From the NCBI GenBank assembly GCA_003952965.2, contig CM025853.1, forward strand, positions 28,237,752-28,301,751: 64,000 nt of DNA. The letters run 5' to 3'. Below the pieces are notes generated by a model. It had not been told where the DNA came from, did no database searches, and worked only from the letters and a program-made list of their open reading frames with translations. Shown here piece by piece: positions 22,942-34,800 of this stretch (positions are counted from its first letter, which is position 1; every line of letters starts with the position of its first letter). The DNA comes from Morella rubra (Eukaryota > Streptophyta > Magnoliopsida > Fagales > Myricaceae). Position numbers and translations under genes: made by a program.

Positions 22942-25266
22942 TTTTAGTGCGGGGAGGGAAGAAAGGAGGGGCTGTGTTCTGTTGTGGGGGAGGGAAGGAA
23001 GCGAGGGCAGGTCGGAGAATATAAGTAAGTTGAGGAACAAATGCCCCTTGTTTTCAAACATTATTACGGGAAGGGCCACCTTGACCTCAACATTACTGGC
23101 TTTGCCTGTAATCTAAGCACCTTCTTGACCTTAAGGACATCCACTAAGTACCTTTTGACCTTTTTTTTGGTTACATTTCAATCGTTACATTTATTTCCAT
23201 TTGAAATATTCAAAAAAAGGGAGAAAAATATACGTGTTAATGATGAGCTGTTTTAACTGTAAGGCCAGTTAGTGGACAGCCAGTATGTGAGTGTGACGTT
23301 AAGGGTGGGGGGGGGATTTGCAAAAAGAGTGGCGTATAAGTTATAATGATTCCATTTGGGAATTAAATAAAATTTGTTTCCATAAATAAATATAATATAA
23401 AAACAAAAACCAAAACATCCAGAATGATGGAATGGAAGAAGCTGTGTATTTTCTAATTGGAAAAGTAGTGAAGTGGGTCAAATTAGATGTTCATCAAATT
23501 CCCTGCTGATAGAGACGTTTAGCGCGTTTTGTGCCGCAAATGAGTTTTCATTTCATTTTTAAAGGTCGTAGGCGAGAGGGAGAGAGCTGGAGGCTGTAAC
23601 TTGGACGGCTGACTCCCTAATAAGGTTGTAGGTTGTGTTTGTGTATTAAAATTTTAGAGTATTGAAATTGATGAAAAAGTAAAGAAAGAGATAATTTGAA
23701 TGAATTTTTTATATTTTTTATGGTGAATAAAACTCTCCTCTTAATCTCTAAATACCAAGTACCTCATCTTTTTTATCTCTTGAATACTATCATTATCATT
23801 TTTAACTTTTTAAAAATCTCTTGCTAACTTAGACATCGGAGACTCTTTTTCGGTGTCACCTTCACCCTACTTGCTCGAATATCCAAATCTTTGATCGGCT
23901 ATTCTTCCCAATGATTTTTGACATCATCACTAACCTTGGAAAGAAATAAACTCAATTTGTATTAAATATATAATAATTTATATTGAGAAGATTAATAAAT
24001 TGTGTAGGATTCATACGTTGGATATATTCTTTTCAAAATAGATATAAAGTTTTATAGAAGATCTTTATTCGAGTGGTATAGGTATACTCAGGGCAAAGTC
24101 AGGATGTGACTTTGGGAAGCCAAAAAATACAATATTGTAATTTATGGGGAGGAAATGTAAAATAATACAAGTAAGGGTTTATTTAAAAAAAAAAAAAATT
24201 GTCTAATTTTTGGGGGTGGGGTACACTTGAGTTCGATAACATCAAGTAGTTTCTTTTTCAAATAGAAAAAAAAAAAAAATACGAGCATATCAAATGCCCA
24301 TATAAAATACATAGGACGCCAAGGAGGATTGAGAATATAAAAAATTTGCATCTCAATAATTTCAATGAAACGAAGTAGTTTTCACAACTTTGCTTTCTTT
24401 CTTGGTTGGTTCTTTGAAAAAGAAAAAAAACAAGGACGCAGAAGATAAAACTACCATACATGGCTTTGTGAACTTTTTTTTAAAAGAATTAAAGGGTTGC
24501 CCTAACTGGTAAGGCTTGAGAACTAGCAATTTGCTCATTTTAAGATTTTAAGCTCAAATTATAAGTACTATTAACCTTTTTGGGACTAGTTTTATAGTCA
24601 TTGATTAAGTAATTAATCGAGGAACATAAAAAAATTACACAAATCTCGAGATTTATCTAGATACGTGTAAGTTGACTTGGATAATGAATTAGCAAGAAAA
24701 CAAAAAATCCGTAAGAGGGAATAGCTTCTAAACAATGAGAAGGGAAAGCTATAGATTGCTTAGACTTAAATGAAAAAGGGGCTGCCACAGCTTCACAAAT
24801 TAAAGCAAACCCCACGGTATATATTATTGTCTATCATTATCTATTTGATAGTGTATTGTGCTCTATCAGCGTGCCGCGCTTTCTTCTGTCAGTCTCGGGC
24901 GCCTTCTTTCCCTCTCTCTACGTTGGCCAGAACTGGTGCTTGTGCTGAGGACTTACATGGTGTTGGGAATAACATGTCATAATTATAAAATTTTAGTTAG
25001 TCAGTGAAAAAGTAAGAAGAGAGAATAAAAAAGGAGGTAAAAAAAATTGAGAAAATTTTTTTAAAAAAAAAATATTTATAATGATGATAAAATTTTAGAA
25101 GATAAAATTTTAAGAAATCAAACACTATGTTAAATTTTTTGGGCCGGACATCCATCGGCCATGACTTAAAAGCTTCTGGGTTGGGTCGTGGCCAGTTAAC
25201 AATAACTGAGTCGCAGACTTGGCGGTCACTGCTTGTTGATCGGGCACATGAGCCCCAGCTTGGTAT
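22942..25266. other. Intergenic, AT-rich
   Basis: It holds the RALF promoter (left) and scattered AT-rich repeat scraps at about 23640-23730 and 25010-25120. A possible tRNA-derived SINE is listed separately. No gene is supported. Confidence 0.5.
24494..24690 (+). repeat. Possible tRNA-derived SINE remnant
   Basis: The segment tgccctaactggtaaggc resembles a tRNA A box. About 50 bases on, gctcaaatt resembles a weak B box, with two mismatches to GWTCRANNC. No clear target duplication was found. Confidence 0.3.
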
Positions 25267-25388
25267 TCGGGCCATGTGGCCTAAAGTTTGGCAGTCGATC
25301 AATTGGGCCTTGCCTAGAGATATTAAAACAGAACTCTTATATTATTCCCAACTTATCTTTCCCCCAATTAATTCCTATTTAGTTTTAG
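25267..25388 (+). repeat. First copy of the CSLD upstream block
   Basis: This block matches 30814-30980 upstream of the intact CSLD gene. Shared runs include cctaaagtttgg, attgggcctt, tgcctagaga, ttattcccaa and ttatctttcccccc/aatt, in the same order. The second copy has about 48 extra bases in the middle. It is the left end of a broken tandem unit. Confidence 0.75.
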
Positions 25389-25830
25389 GAAGAACATTAT
25401 TATAATATGCTCATATTTACGGGCGAAAATGAATCAGTTCTTCTTAAGTTTTCAGGCTTTATCAAAATAAAAGGGAGATCTGATGCTTACTGCTCACGGA
25501 AATATCCGACTTATATATATTCAAGTCGTCCACCTATCTTTCTTTATTTAATTACGGCCTTCGTATTTCAAAAATATTCAATTATCGTTTTTAGTTTGAT
25601 TTGGCCATTAATAATATTTACAACTAAAAATATAAAAATTCTATTTAATTTAAATTTGCAGTTACAGAGATTTGGCATTGGAGATTGCAAGGAGTGCAGC
25701 TAGTGCTTCACCGGACAGGGGATCGATAGTTTCATGTTGGGATAAAGGCCGTAGAGCATTTGAGGGGGTGCAGCATATGGCAGGCTGGTAGGAGCACTCA
25801 TCCCTTATTGCAATTATAATCAAGGGCATT

Positions 25831-26190
25831 TTCGTTTGTAAAAATATTATAGAATACAGTGTATTCAACAAAATTCACAAAACAAATATTCAAATTCTCA
25901 AAAAATTTTATACAAACACCAATAACTTTTTTCATAAATTTCAACAATTTTCACACAAACTCTAATAATTTTTCAATAAATAATTCCAATAAATTTTCTC
26001 TCTCCATACTTTTTCACCAAACTCTAATATTTTTTTAATTAAAAAATTACATCAAATCATCTCTCTCTATTCATTTTTACAAATTTCAATAAAAATTAAA
26101 TATATCAAAAACTTTTCACTAACTTTTACACAAAACTTATAAAATTTTAATCTACATAAATATTCACAATTCTATCAAGAATCCTAACAT
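25831..26190. repeat. AT-rich dispersed repeat copy
   Basis: It starts ttcgtttgta and is closely similar to 13948-14300, sharing phrases such as actttttcaccaaactc and acttttacacaaaac in the same order. It lies inside the broken CSLD unit. Confidence 0.55.
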
Positions 26191-26293
26191 AGCATTTGGC
26201 TATAAAATTTTATGTTGATGTTAAAAAAGATGTACATTGGGATTAGTGAATAAGTGATAAAAGTAAAAGTAAAATTTTACAATCCAAATGCTA
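26190..26293. mobile_element. 104-bp mini inverted-repeat element
   Basis: The left end TAGCATTTGGCTATAAAATT mirrors the right end, whose complement reads TAGCATTTGGATTGTAAAA. The arms are about 23 bp with one short indel. If the duplication is TA, the termini are GCATTTGG/CCAAATGC. No coding content. Confidence 0.5.
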
Positions 26294-26417
26294 TATAAAA
26301 TTTTTAGAATTATTTACAAAACAAATATCCCCAACTTGTAGGGAGCTAGATAGGGAGAGTGCCACAAAGCATTGGCGGGGGCATTGAGACAATTTTTCCA
26401 TGCTACGTCGTGCTCTT

Positions 26418-26584
26418 TCTTTGCTTTGAATTGCCATTAGCCCACCGAAGGTAAGCTCACTCAGAAGCTGGTGGAGGAGAAGGGATTCAATTCCCAAGAT
26501 AACGAGATGTCTTTTAACCCTCCTTTGAACTACCAAAGCTACAGGAACAAGAAGCTCTATGATTAGGTGGCTTTAACATTTTGG
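26418..26584 (+). pseudogene. Truncated 3' end of a CSLD gene
   Basis: This fragment aligns with 35789-35968, the last codons and start of the 3' UTR of the intact CSLD gene. It keeps attgccattagcccaccgaa, gaagct, ttcaattccc, ttttaaccctcctttg and gctacaggaacaag. In frame it begins Ser-Leu-Leu-stop, because the conserved tryptophan TGG has become TGA, and it carries indels afterwards. Everything upstream in the gene, about 4 kb in the intact copy, is missing here. It is the tail of a dead tandem copy. Confidence 0.85.
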
Positions 26585-28039
26585 CATTGACGGTGATGAA
26601 GCCAAATTTTACCGGCCAATCACAAAGCCTACTGAGCTAAGGGGCTCGAGAGAGCTGGGTCAGAGACCTAGCGCTTGGGACGGGTTGAAAAATTAAGCGA
26701 CATCTTCCTTCCTTCTACAAGCAAAGAAGATACTTAAGGGCACGGGGTCCTCCTCGTGGGGGATATCTTTTATGCTTTTGTTAGTTATATTTTTTTGTAT
26801 ATCTTTTGTTCTTAGAATTTTTCTAGAGAATAAGAGCTTACCCCCTTTCTTCATCTCTTTTTCCATATATTCCTCCTTTTATTTTTTTTTTTGCGTGGAC
26901 TTGGGCCTTTTTGGCCTTTTATCTCGGCCCAACCCTTCCATCCTTAGACCCTTTCAGTCCCATATGCTCTTTCATTAGGTAACAATCTTGTCAGGCTTGT
27001 CCGCCAGACTAGACTGAGTCGACTTATCCCTTATCCCCTCGTCTGATCTTTTGAGCCGCCAGTCAAAGGATGAAATCATGGTAGCTTGTGTGAGCTTTTA
27101 TACCTTATAAAGCTTCTACGACAAGCTTTATATGGATACCCTAGTCTATTCTTAATATCTCTTGCGAGGGAACCATTCACTGTACTAGCCTGATAGGCTT
27201 ATGTCCATGCTAGGACTTTTGGTTATGGGCTTTTGTGGGAGGAAAAATTCCTCCTCCATCAGAAGGGTTCAAGCTTTATACAGGGGAAGCACCAAATTGT
27301 CCATCTCTGATTGAATGAACCATATTAAAAAATGTAAGTTCGAAACTTATTCCCTGTGAATAAGTCCTTGACTTAACATTGCACTTATTACGGGCCGGTG
27401 TGTATAACACGATTCAAGAACAAATCTCGCCCTATGGGTTAAGAGTTTGTCATGAGGGAGATCTTCCCTAGTGGTTAGTCCTTTTTCTAGTTGAGAAAAG
27501 TATACCTTGTATTATTTTTGTCTAAACAAAGAAAGAAATGAGATTCATTTGCAAAACATATCGATAGTATTATTAATTAATCATCTCCAAAAAATAATAT
27601 GTAAAAGAGTACTCTTCTGTCTCTATGTTTTACTAGATAGTTAATGTGCTCTACTTAATTTGTTTGGATAATCATTTTATAGATAACCCGGAGTAATTTA
27701 CAAGAGATTGAGAAAATTTTAAAAAAATATTAAAAAATTAAGAAAAGACAACTTTTATTTTTAGAAGACAATCATGCTAAAAAATTTGGTCCAAGATTTT
27801 TTTTTTTCTTCTTCTTATGTATTATCGAGGAGCTGTTACATATTCTGTGCTTTTTTCTCTTGAATAAAAAGGAAAATAGACGGAATAATAGTAAGAGAAA
27901 ATACTCAGAAAACAAAAAATTTACGACTAAAATAAAGAGACGTCGGATTTGTGGAAACAGATTTTGGGCAGTTCATTTATAAAGCCCACTGCTATTTGGG
28001 TCGGCAATGGGTCTGGTCCAAGTGTAATCCTTCTCAAAG
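26585..28039. other. Intergenic between the CSLD remnant and RPS21
   Basis: No gene is supported. The open frame at 26772-26978 is low-complexity. A stretch at about 27290-27500 has tRNA-like phrases such as aagttcgaaact but no clear pair of boxes. The right end is the RPS21 promoter. Confidence 0.45.
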
Positions 28040-28049
28040 TTTAGGGTTT
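28040..28049 (+). promoter_or_regulatory. Telo-box upstream of RPS21
   Basis: TTTAGGGTTT is the reverse form of the telo-box AAACCCTA(A). It is common just upstream of, or in the leader of, plant ribosomal protein genes. Pyrimidine-rich sequence (cattcttcttc) follows, and nearby gcccac and gggtcc cores may belong to site II-like elements. Confidence 0.55.
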
Positions 28050-28392
28050 TGCTTCTCATTGCTTTAAAAACCTAGCGCCCCGTATCGCTTCCGCTCGTCG
28101 TCGCTCATTCTTCTTCAGGGACCGGTTTTCTTGATCCTCGCTCTCAGGTATGCGGGTATTGGGATTTTATTGGTTGTAATTCGTTAATTCCTGTTTTTGA
28201 TTGGAGATTAGGGTTTTGTTCTGATATCAGATTGTGGGGTTTCCGCCTGAGAAATTATCGTGCTAAGCTATGCCCTTGTTGTCGCTTCTGTTTTCCTGTA
28301 ATTTCCGTCTCTTTCTAGGAGAATATTGACTATTTGGCTCTGTTGGTTCGCATTGGTAAGTTTTTGACGAAGCAGTTGACACATTAGCCAAG

Positions 28393-29855
28393 ATGCAGAA
28401 CGAAGAGGGGGTAATCACTGAGCTTTACATTCCCAGGAAATGGTATGTAATAGAATCTCTCTTTTGCTGTCATGTTTTTCATTGTGCCTTTTTTTTTTAA
28501 TGTGTTCTGTTTTTGGATGTTTGCTAAATGATGCCTTTTGATATGCAGCTCGGCCACAAACAGGTTGATTACTTCCAAGGACCATGCGTCCGTTCAGATT
28601 AACGTTGGACATCTCGATGAGAATGGCGTGTACAGTGGACATTTCTCCACTTTTGCGCTCTGTGGATATGTCCGTGCCCAGGTTTTTGTTCTCATCCAAT
28701 TTCAGTTCTCTACTTCTGTAATTTGGTCTGCTTGAGTGACTTGAATTTTCGGTCATGGTAGTTGAAGTGTATTTTTAGTGAGGACTGTTGGGATTGCTTC
28801 GTTTGCTTGTTTGTTTTTATCACGGTAAATGCTATAGGAAGATTGGTTTTAACTTAGTCGGGTAAACTTAAAGCACTTAACTATTATTTTTAAAGAAAGA
28901 AGATGTTCTGATGAATACGTTAGGGAGCTGGAACAAATGGAGGAGCCTTAGAGCCTTAGATCTCTTTCTTTGGTTTGACTACTGAGAGGTCATTGGTCTG
29001 CTGCAGCAAGTTCGACAAATTCAGTAGCAGTACCTATATCATTCTCATAACATTAATTGGACTATTTGACTTGTTCAGGTTACTTAGTCATCCTTTTCCA
29101 AGGAGAATTTAGTTTCCATCTGGGTGTACGCCAAGATGAAAAAAATATCATTTTGGGTTTTTTTTCTGAAGTTGCTTGTATTTCTAGGGGGGATGGTTGG
29201 TCATATTCAGATACACACGAGCAAGAAAGTTTTGGATTCACTTTCAGTGAATGTACAGGGTAAATACAAATTCAGATGAATTAGGCATGAGACCTATTGA
29301 GTGGAGCCTGGAACTTGTGCCTGTGTTTTATGCTTTAATCAACCGGTTACGAGGTGGCTAGCATACGAGTATATGGATGTGTTGTTGATGCAGGCAGTAT
29401 TTTTTTTCTTGTTTCTCCTGTGTTAATGATATTTTGTTAGTGTACTTGATTGAGCGAGTCTGGGGGTTTTGGGCATAGATATTATCAAGTTTGATTTCTC
29501 CATCTTCATAGTAATGTGAGGTTTTATTAAAAGCCTGTGTGTGTTTGGCCTCTTAGATGCTCTTGCCTGTTGTGTTATGTCTTTTCATGTTATTCACCTC
29601 AGCCCGTGATTGTGGAGGTCTTCATATTTTGGTTGATTCTTGTGTCTGGCTTGTACTTGTTCTTGGTTTTTTGTGGTGTGCTGTTGTACAGGTGTTTCTG
29701 ACATTTTGGGTTATTTTTTTTTCCTGCTTGTTTCTTATTTATGCTTGCTTAGCTCATCTTCGAAGTTGTTTAATGTTTTTCTTTTCCAGGGTGATGCTGA
29801 CAGTGCGCTGGATCGTCTCTGGCAGAAAAAGAAAGCTGAAGTTCGACAACAATAG
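28393..29855 (+). CDS. RPS21: 40S ribosomal protein S21 (eS21)
   Basis: Small-subunit ribosomal protein needed for 18S rRNA maturation. Three coding exons join in phase: 28393-28442, 28549-28681 and 29790-29855. They give 82 residues, the normal plant length. The protein starts [20 protein letters not shown], continues [20 protein letters not shown], and ends [16 protein letters not shown]. All introns in the coding part are GT-AG. A leader intron is likely, with a donor at 28148 (ctcag/gtatgc) and an acceptor ending at 28318 (tttctag), so the ATG lies in the second exon. The telo-box upstream fits a coordinately expressed ribosomal gene. It is intact, with introns, so it is not a retrocopy. 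It sits inside the broken CSLD duplicate: CSLD tail on its left and CSLD 3' flank on its right. Confidence 0.97.
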
Positions 29856-30110
29856 AGCAAGGGAGAGAGAATCTAGTTATTTTCCTCTTTGAGTTCCTTT
29901 GGAGGGTAGAAACTATGTGTTCCAAGGATTTTGACTCCTTTTAGTCCGTAATTATTAAGATTGCTTCTACTTCCAATCTTTTTCATGTGTGGTTGTTTGA
30001 ATTGAGGATAGGACAATTGAAATGATCATGTTACTGTGCTAAGGTCACATTTAGAGATATGTTAAAATCGTTTTGCTTTTGAACGATGCATATGAGAGAA
30101 GTAGTGCTTG

Positions 30111-30806
30111 TTGTGGCCAATTCAATGCGATGACATAGCATTCCCTGACCAGGATCATTCCTGCACCTGCATATTCTAAATAATCTTCTGTATGTATTAG
30201 TTTTGAATTCGTGACATGCATTTATCTTGTTTGTTTATAAGGCGAGACCCGTCATTTTGAGTAGCAGTTAAACGTCAACCTACAACAGGGTATGCTGTAG
30301 GCCACGGAACTCAGATAACTTGGCATTGTTAGAAAGTGGCATGACCATTGTGATTTGGAATTTCTCTTTACGATTTGGGTTTTGGCCAAAACGTGTAATT
30401 TTGTGTTAAGCCACAAATTGTGATGCAGCCTGATGTGGCAATAGAGGTACAAATTTGGTCCACGGAAAGGATACACGAAATAGTCTGCGCTTCCATTATT
30501 CTCAGGTGTCTTGGGGGTGTTTGTTTGTTTAATTTTTTAGGGATCTAAAATTTTCACCACACCAAAAGTATTTTACAGACTTTAATAAATTTCATACTTT
30601 TACATATATATATATATATATATATATACTTCACGCATTTCACAAAACTTTAATAAACTTTAACATTTAAAAAGATTTTTAAAATTTTAAGAATATTTTT
30701 TAAAATTTCGGTAAACGGTCTTTTGTCCCCACAGAATCTGGGGATTTCTGTGAGGACACCAGAAATAAGAGAGTGAAAATTTGCAATTCAATTTTGGGTC
30801 CTAGGG
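30111..30806 (+). repeat. Duplicate of the CSLD 3' flank
   Basis: This segment aligns with 36046-36545 downstream of the intact CSLD gene. Shared runs include ttgtggccaat, ttccctgaccaggatc, gccacggaactcagataa, tttacgatttgggtt and gaaaatttgcaattcaattttt-like sequence. The match is interrupted at 30516-30720 by an AT-rich repeat absent from the other copy. It continues the broken unit that begins at 25267. Confidence 0.85.
30516..30720. mobile_element. AT-rich repeat inserted in the duplicated CSLD flank
   Basis: Relative to 36458-36465 the duplicate is split here, and both sides resume matching (gtcttgg before, ttgtccccaca after). The insert starts gggtgtttgtttg and ends ggtaaacgg, like the other AT-rich family members. 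A GTCTT motif occurs on each side and may be a 5-bp target duplication. It contains a (TA)n tract at about 30604-30628. Confidence 0.6.
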
Positions 30807-30813
30807 TATGATT

Positions 30814-30980
30814 GTAACGGGCAATGTGCCCTAAAGTTTGGTAGTCGAGCTATTGGGCCTTACTTTTCAAGTGCCTTACATGGTAAATCCCTCCACTTGA
30901 TTGCCTAGAGAAAAAAGAAAACCCCTTATCTTATTCCCAAGTTATCTTTCCCCCCAATTCATTCGTATTTAGTTTTATTT
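30814..30980 (+). repeat. Second copy of the CSLD upstream block
   Basis: This is the partner of 25267-25388. It lies about 840 bases upstream of the CSLD start codon, so the unit boundary of the tandem duplication falls near 30806-30814. Confidence 0.75.
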
Positions 30981-31817
30981 CAAATATTTTTCTTTGTCTG
31001 CAAGATCTGAGCTGAACACTCTTTCTTTAGTAGAGGAGAAATTGGATTTTGTTTGCATGGTTGGTTATGGCCCTGTTTGATAACAGAGAAGAAAATATTG
31101 CAAGTGGTAGAACGTACAAAAATCACTCTGAAAACGTACCTTAACTTTCGAAGATGCCAATAACGACTGGATGCGAAGAATTGAACGTTTGTTAGTGATA
31201 GGCTGCCCAGTAAATTACGTGGACATAAAAGGGTCTTTGGACTCCTTAAAACCCGAAGAGAGACACCTCAAAAATAGCCACGGAAGGGCTTGGTCTCTCA
31301 CCATGAATTCATCGGCTTCCGACCTCAACTCTTCCAAAGTTTCCCACACATCTCTCTCTCTCTCTCTCTCTCTCCTCCAATCAGAATTCCAACCGCTTCT
31401 CCAAACTAGTTTTTTCCTAAGTCGGTGGTGAGGAAACTTCACGAACGACATTACTCTGCACCGCAAATCTGGTTCTCTTGTAATTTGTTTGGACACAGAT
31501 CCCGCTTCCCTTGACGTTTTCGAGTCATTGAATTAACGCAGCTCCTTTTTCTCGGTGGTGAAGAAAATATTCTTCCCCGAATGCTAGAACACATGGCGCT
31601 ACGTACCTCTTCTCAAGCGGTGTATTAATTCTGTAGAGGAGTTTTACGAGGCCTGATGCAGTTCTGACAGATTTCGACGAGTTAGAAGAGGTTTGTGCGT
31701 TTTCATGCAGAGTGTTGTAAGCACTACAATTCAGGAGAAAGAAAACGAAAGTAAAAGGGAGCATTGTTAAATAGAAGAAGACAACGAAGTACGTTGAAAT
31801 AATATAGCAATAAGAGA
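30981..31817 (+). other. CSLD promoter and leader
   Basis: It contains a (CT)12 tract at 31351-31374 and several short upstream open frames. One is at 31303-31431 (42 codons, running through the CT tract) and one is a minimal ATG CAG TTC TGA near 31656. No TATA box is convincing, so the transcription start and the relevance of these frames are unknown. Confidence 0.4.
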
Positions 31818-34800
31818 ATGGCATCCCTATCCAACCAAACATCGAAGAAGAACGCTCGCAGTTCTAGAGGTTCTGATTGTTCTCAGAGCAGTCGTAATTC
31901 CAGCGGACAAACTGTTAAATTTGCAAGGCGAACTTCGAGTGGACGGTATGTTAGTCTGTCAAGAGAAGACCTAGATATGTCGGGAGAGTTGTCGGGGGAC
32001 TACATGAACTACACCGTGCACATGCCTCCCACGCCGGACAATCAGCCGATGGACACGTCTGTGGCCGCCAAGGCAGAAGAGCAATATGTTTCCAACTCCC
32101 TTTTCACGGGAGGATTCAATAGCGTGACACGAGCGCATCTCATGGACAAGGTGATTGAATCGGAGGTGAGTCATCCTCAGATGGCTGGCGCCAAGGGCTC
32201 TGCTTGTTCTATGCCAGCATGCGATGGCAAGGTGATGAAAGACGAAAGAGGAGCTGATGTGATCCCTTGTGATTGTAGGTATGTGCTATTCTTTAGTATA
32301 AGATACGGAGAAAATCAATCTCATACTTTTTTAAGCTTGTTAATTAGATGGGAAGGCTTGTTATCAAAATGGGAATAAAATACCTAAAGAATTCACAATT
32401 GAAACTTGAAACGTGTTGTCTAGGTTTAAGATTTGTAGAGATTGCTACATGGATGCCCAGAAAGGAACTGGTCTATGCCCAGGTTGCAAGGAGCAATACA
32501 AAGTCGAAGACTATGATGATGATCCACAAGATTTTTCAAATGGAGCTCTGCCATTGCCCGCCCCAGACAGCTCGAAAAGTGATCCCAAAAATATGTCTAT
32601 GACGAAGAGGGGCCAAACCGGAGAATTTGATCACAATAGGTGGTTGTTCGAGACAAAAGGTACCTATGGCGTCGGAAACGCCTTTTGGCCCCCAGATGAC
32701 ATGTATGGTGATGACGATGACGACGGGTTCAAGGGGGCCATGTTGGAATCAATGGACAAGCCTTGGAAGCCACTGAGTCGGAGAATTCCAATTCCGGCGG
32801 CTATCCTCAGTCCTTACAGGTTAACACATATTCAAGCTACATTGTACTCCATTGGTTCTGCTTTGAGAATAATAAACAGTTTTCACGCATCAGCTAACTA
32901 TAATGTGACAACTGATTATGATATTAAGTTTATTTAATAACTAAGCAATTGAAATCACCCAGGTTGCTAATCCTTCTTCGGTTAGTGGTGTTGGGTTTCT
33001 TCTTGCAATGGAGACTGACACATCCAAACGACGATGCAATATGGTTGTGGTTCATGTCAGTAGTGTGCGAGGTGTGGTTTGGCTTCTCTTGGCTCCTTGA
33101 CCAGATTCCTAAACTCTGCCCCATCAACCGTTCCACCGACCTTCAGGTCCTTCGTGATAAGTTTGATATGCCATCGCCTTCCAATCCCACTGGTCGCTCT
33201 GACCTTCCTGGTGTGGATCTATTCGTGTCGACGGCTGATCCTGAGAAAGAACCACCTCTTGTCACTGCCTGCACTATCCTTTCAATTCTATCTGTTGATT
33301 ACCCTGTGGAAAAGATTGCCTGTTACGTTTCGGATGATGGTGGTGCCCTCCTTACCTTCGAGGCAATGGCCGAGGCTGCAAGCTTTGCAGATTTATGGGT
33401 GCCATTCTGTCGAAAACATGATATTGAGCCAAGGAATCCTGAAACTTATTTCAGCATGAAAGTTGACCCGACCAAGAACAAAAGCAGGTTAGATTTCGTG
33501 AAGGATAGGAGGAAGGTAAAAAGAGAGTTCGACGAGTTCAAGATTAGGATAAATGGGCTTCCAGATTCAATAAGGAGGAGATCGGAAGCATTCAATGCGA
33601 GGGAGGAAATGAAGATGTTGAAGCACTTGAGAGAGAACGGAGCTGACCCTTTGGAGCCTATGAAGGTCCAGAAGGCCACATGGATGGCTGATGGCACCCA
33701 TTGGCCTGGTACTTGGACTGTCCCTTCTAGTGAACATGCCAAAGGCGACCATGCAGGAATTCTTCAGGTACAGCTCAATTTGGCTGTAACTAATTATGTT
33801 TTTCTTCATTTGAAATTTTCTTTTTTCTTTGAAGAATTGAATTTGTTCCAAGAGATGACGATAAAGAGAATGGAGCTAAAAACCTCTGTCTAAGGAGACA
33901 TTTCAAGTATTCCTATGTTTTACTGATTTGCAAAGACTATAACAATGGCACAATGCACAGGTGATGTTGAAGCCCCCTAGCAGTGATCCACTAATTGGAG
34001 GGACACAGGAAAGGGTCATAGACTTCTCTGATGTGGACATACGCCTCCCCATGTTCGTATACGTTTCACGCGAGAAACGGCCCGGCTATGATCATAATAA
34101 GAAAGCTGGTGCCATGAATGCCCTAGTACGAGCTTCTGCCATCCTGTCCAATGGCCCATTCATTCTCAACCTTGATTGTGACCATTACATCTACAACTGC
34201 AAAGCTATCCGTGAAGGAATGTGCTTCATGATGGACCGCGGAGGCGAGAACATTTGCTACATTCAATTCCCCCAGAGATTTGAAGGCATTGATCCTTCTG
34301 ATCGATATGCCAACCACAATACCGTGTTCTTCGACGGCAACATGCGCGCCCTTGATGGTGTGCAGGTATTTTCACTTTGGAAGAAAAGTATTAAGTATTG
34401 GGTAGTTTTGCTAGGAAGTCGAAATAATTTTTGAAGTATCCTGAATGCTTTTGCAGGGCCCAGTTTATGTAGGAACGGGCTGTCTATTTAGGCGTTTTGC
34501 GCTGTATGGATTTGATCCCCCAAAGATCATGCCCCCCAAGGCTTCGACTATCGAGTCCGAGATGCAAGCTTTAAAGGCTGACGACTTTGATCCAGAGCTT
34601 GATGTGAATAAACTGCCCAAACGTTTTGGAAATTCTACGCTGCTATCTGAGTCCATACCCATAGCTGAGTACCACGGCCGCCCTCTTGCTGATCATTCTG
34701 CAATCAAGTATGGAAGGCCTCCTGGTATTCTCAGAGCCCCACGTGATCCTCTTGATGCCACAAGCGTTGCTGAATCCGTCTCTGTCATTTCTTGCTGGTA

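Noticed and set aside
28908-28986. Possible C/D-box snoRNA in RPS21 intron 2 (ctgatga ... ctga)
   Set aside because: The C box begins with C instead of a purine, there is no terminal stem, and no convincing D' box or guide was seen. Plant ribosomal introns do host snoRNAs, but this one is too weak to call.
31215-31496. 93-codon minus-strand frame with an Arg-Glu repeat upstream of CSLD
   Set aside because: The repeat is just the translated CT tract, and it lies in the CSLD leader or promoter on the wrong strand.
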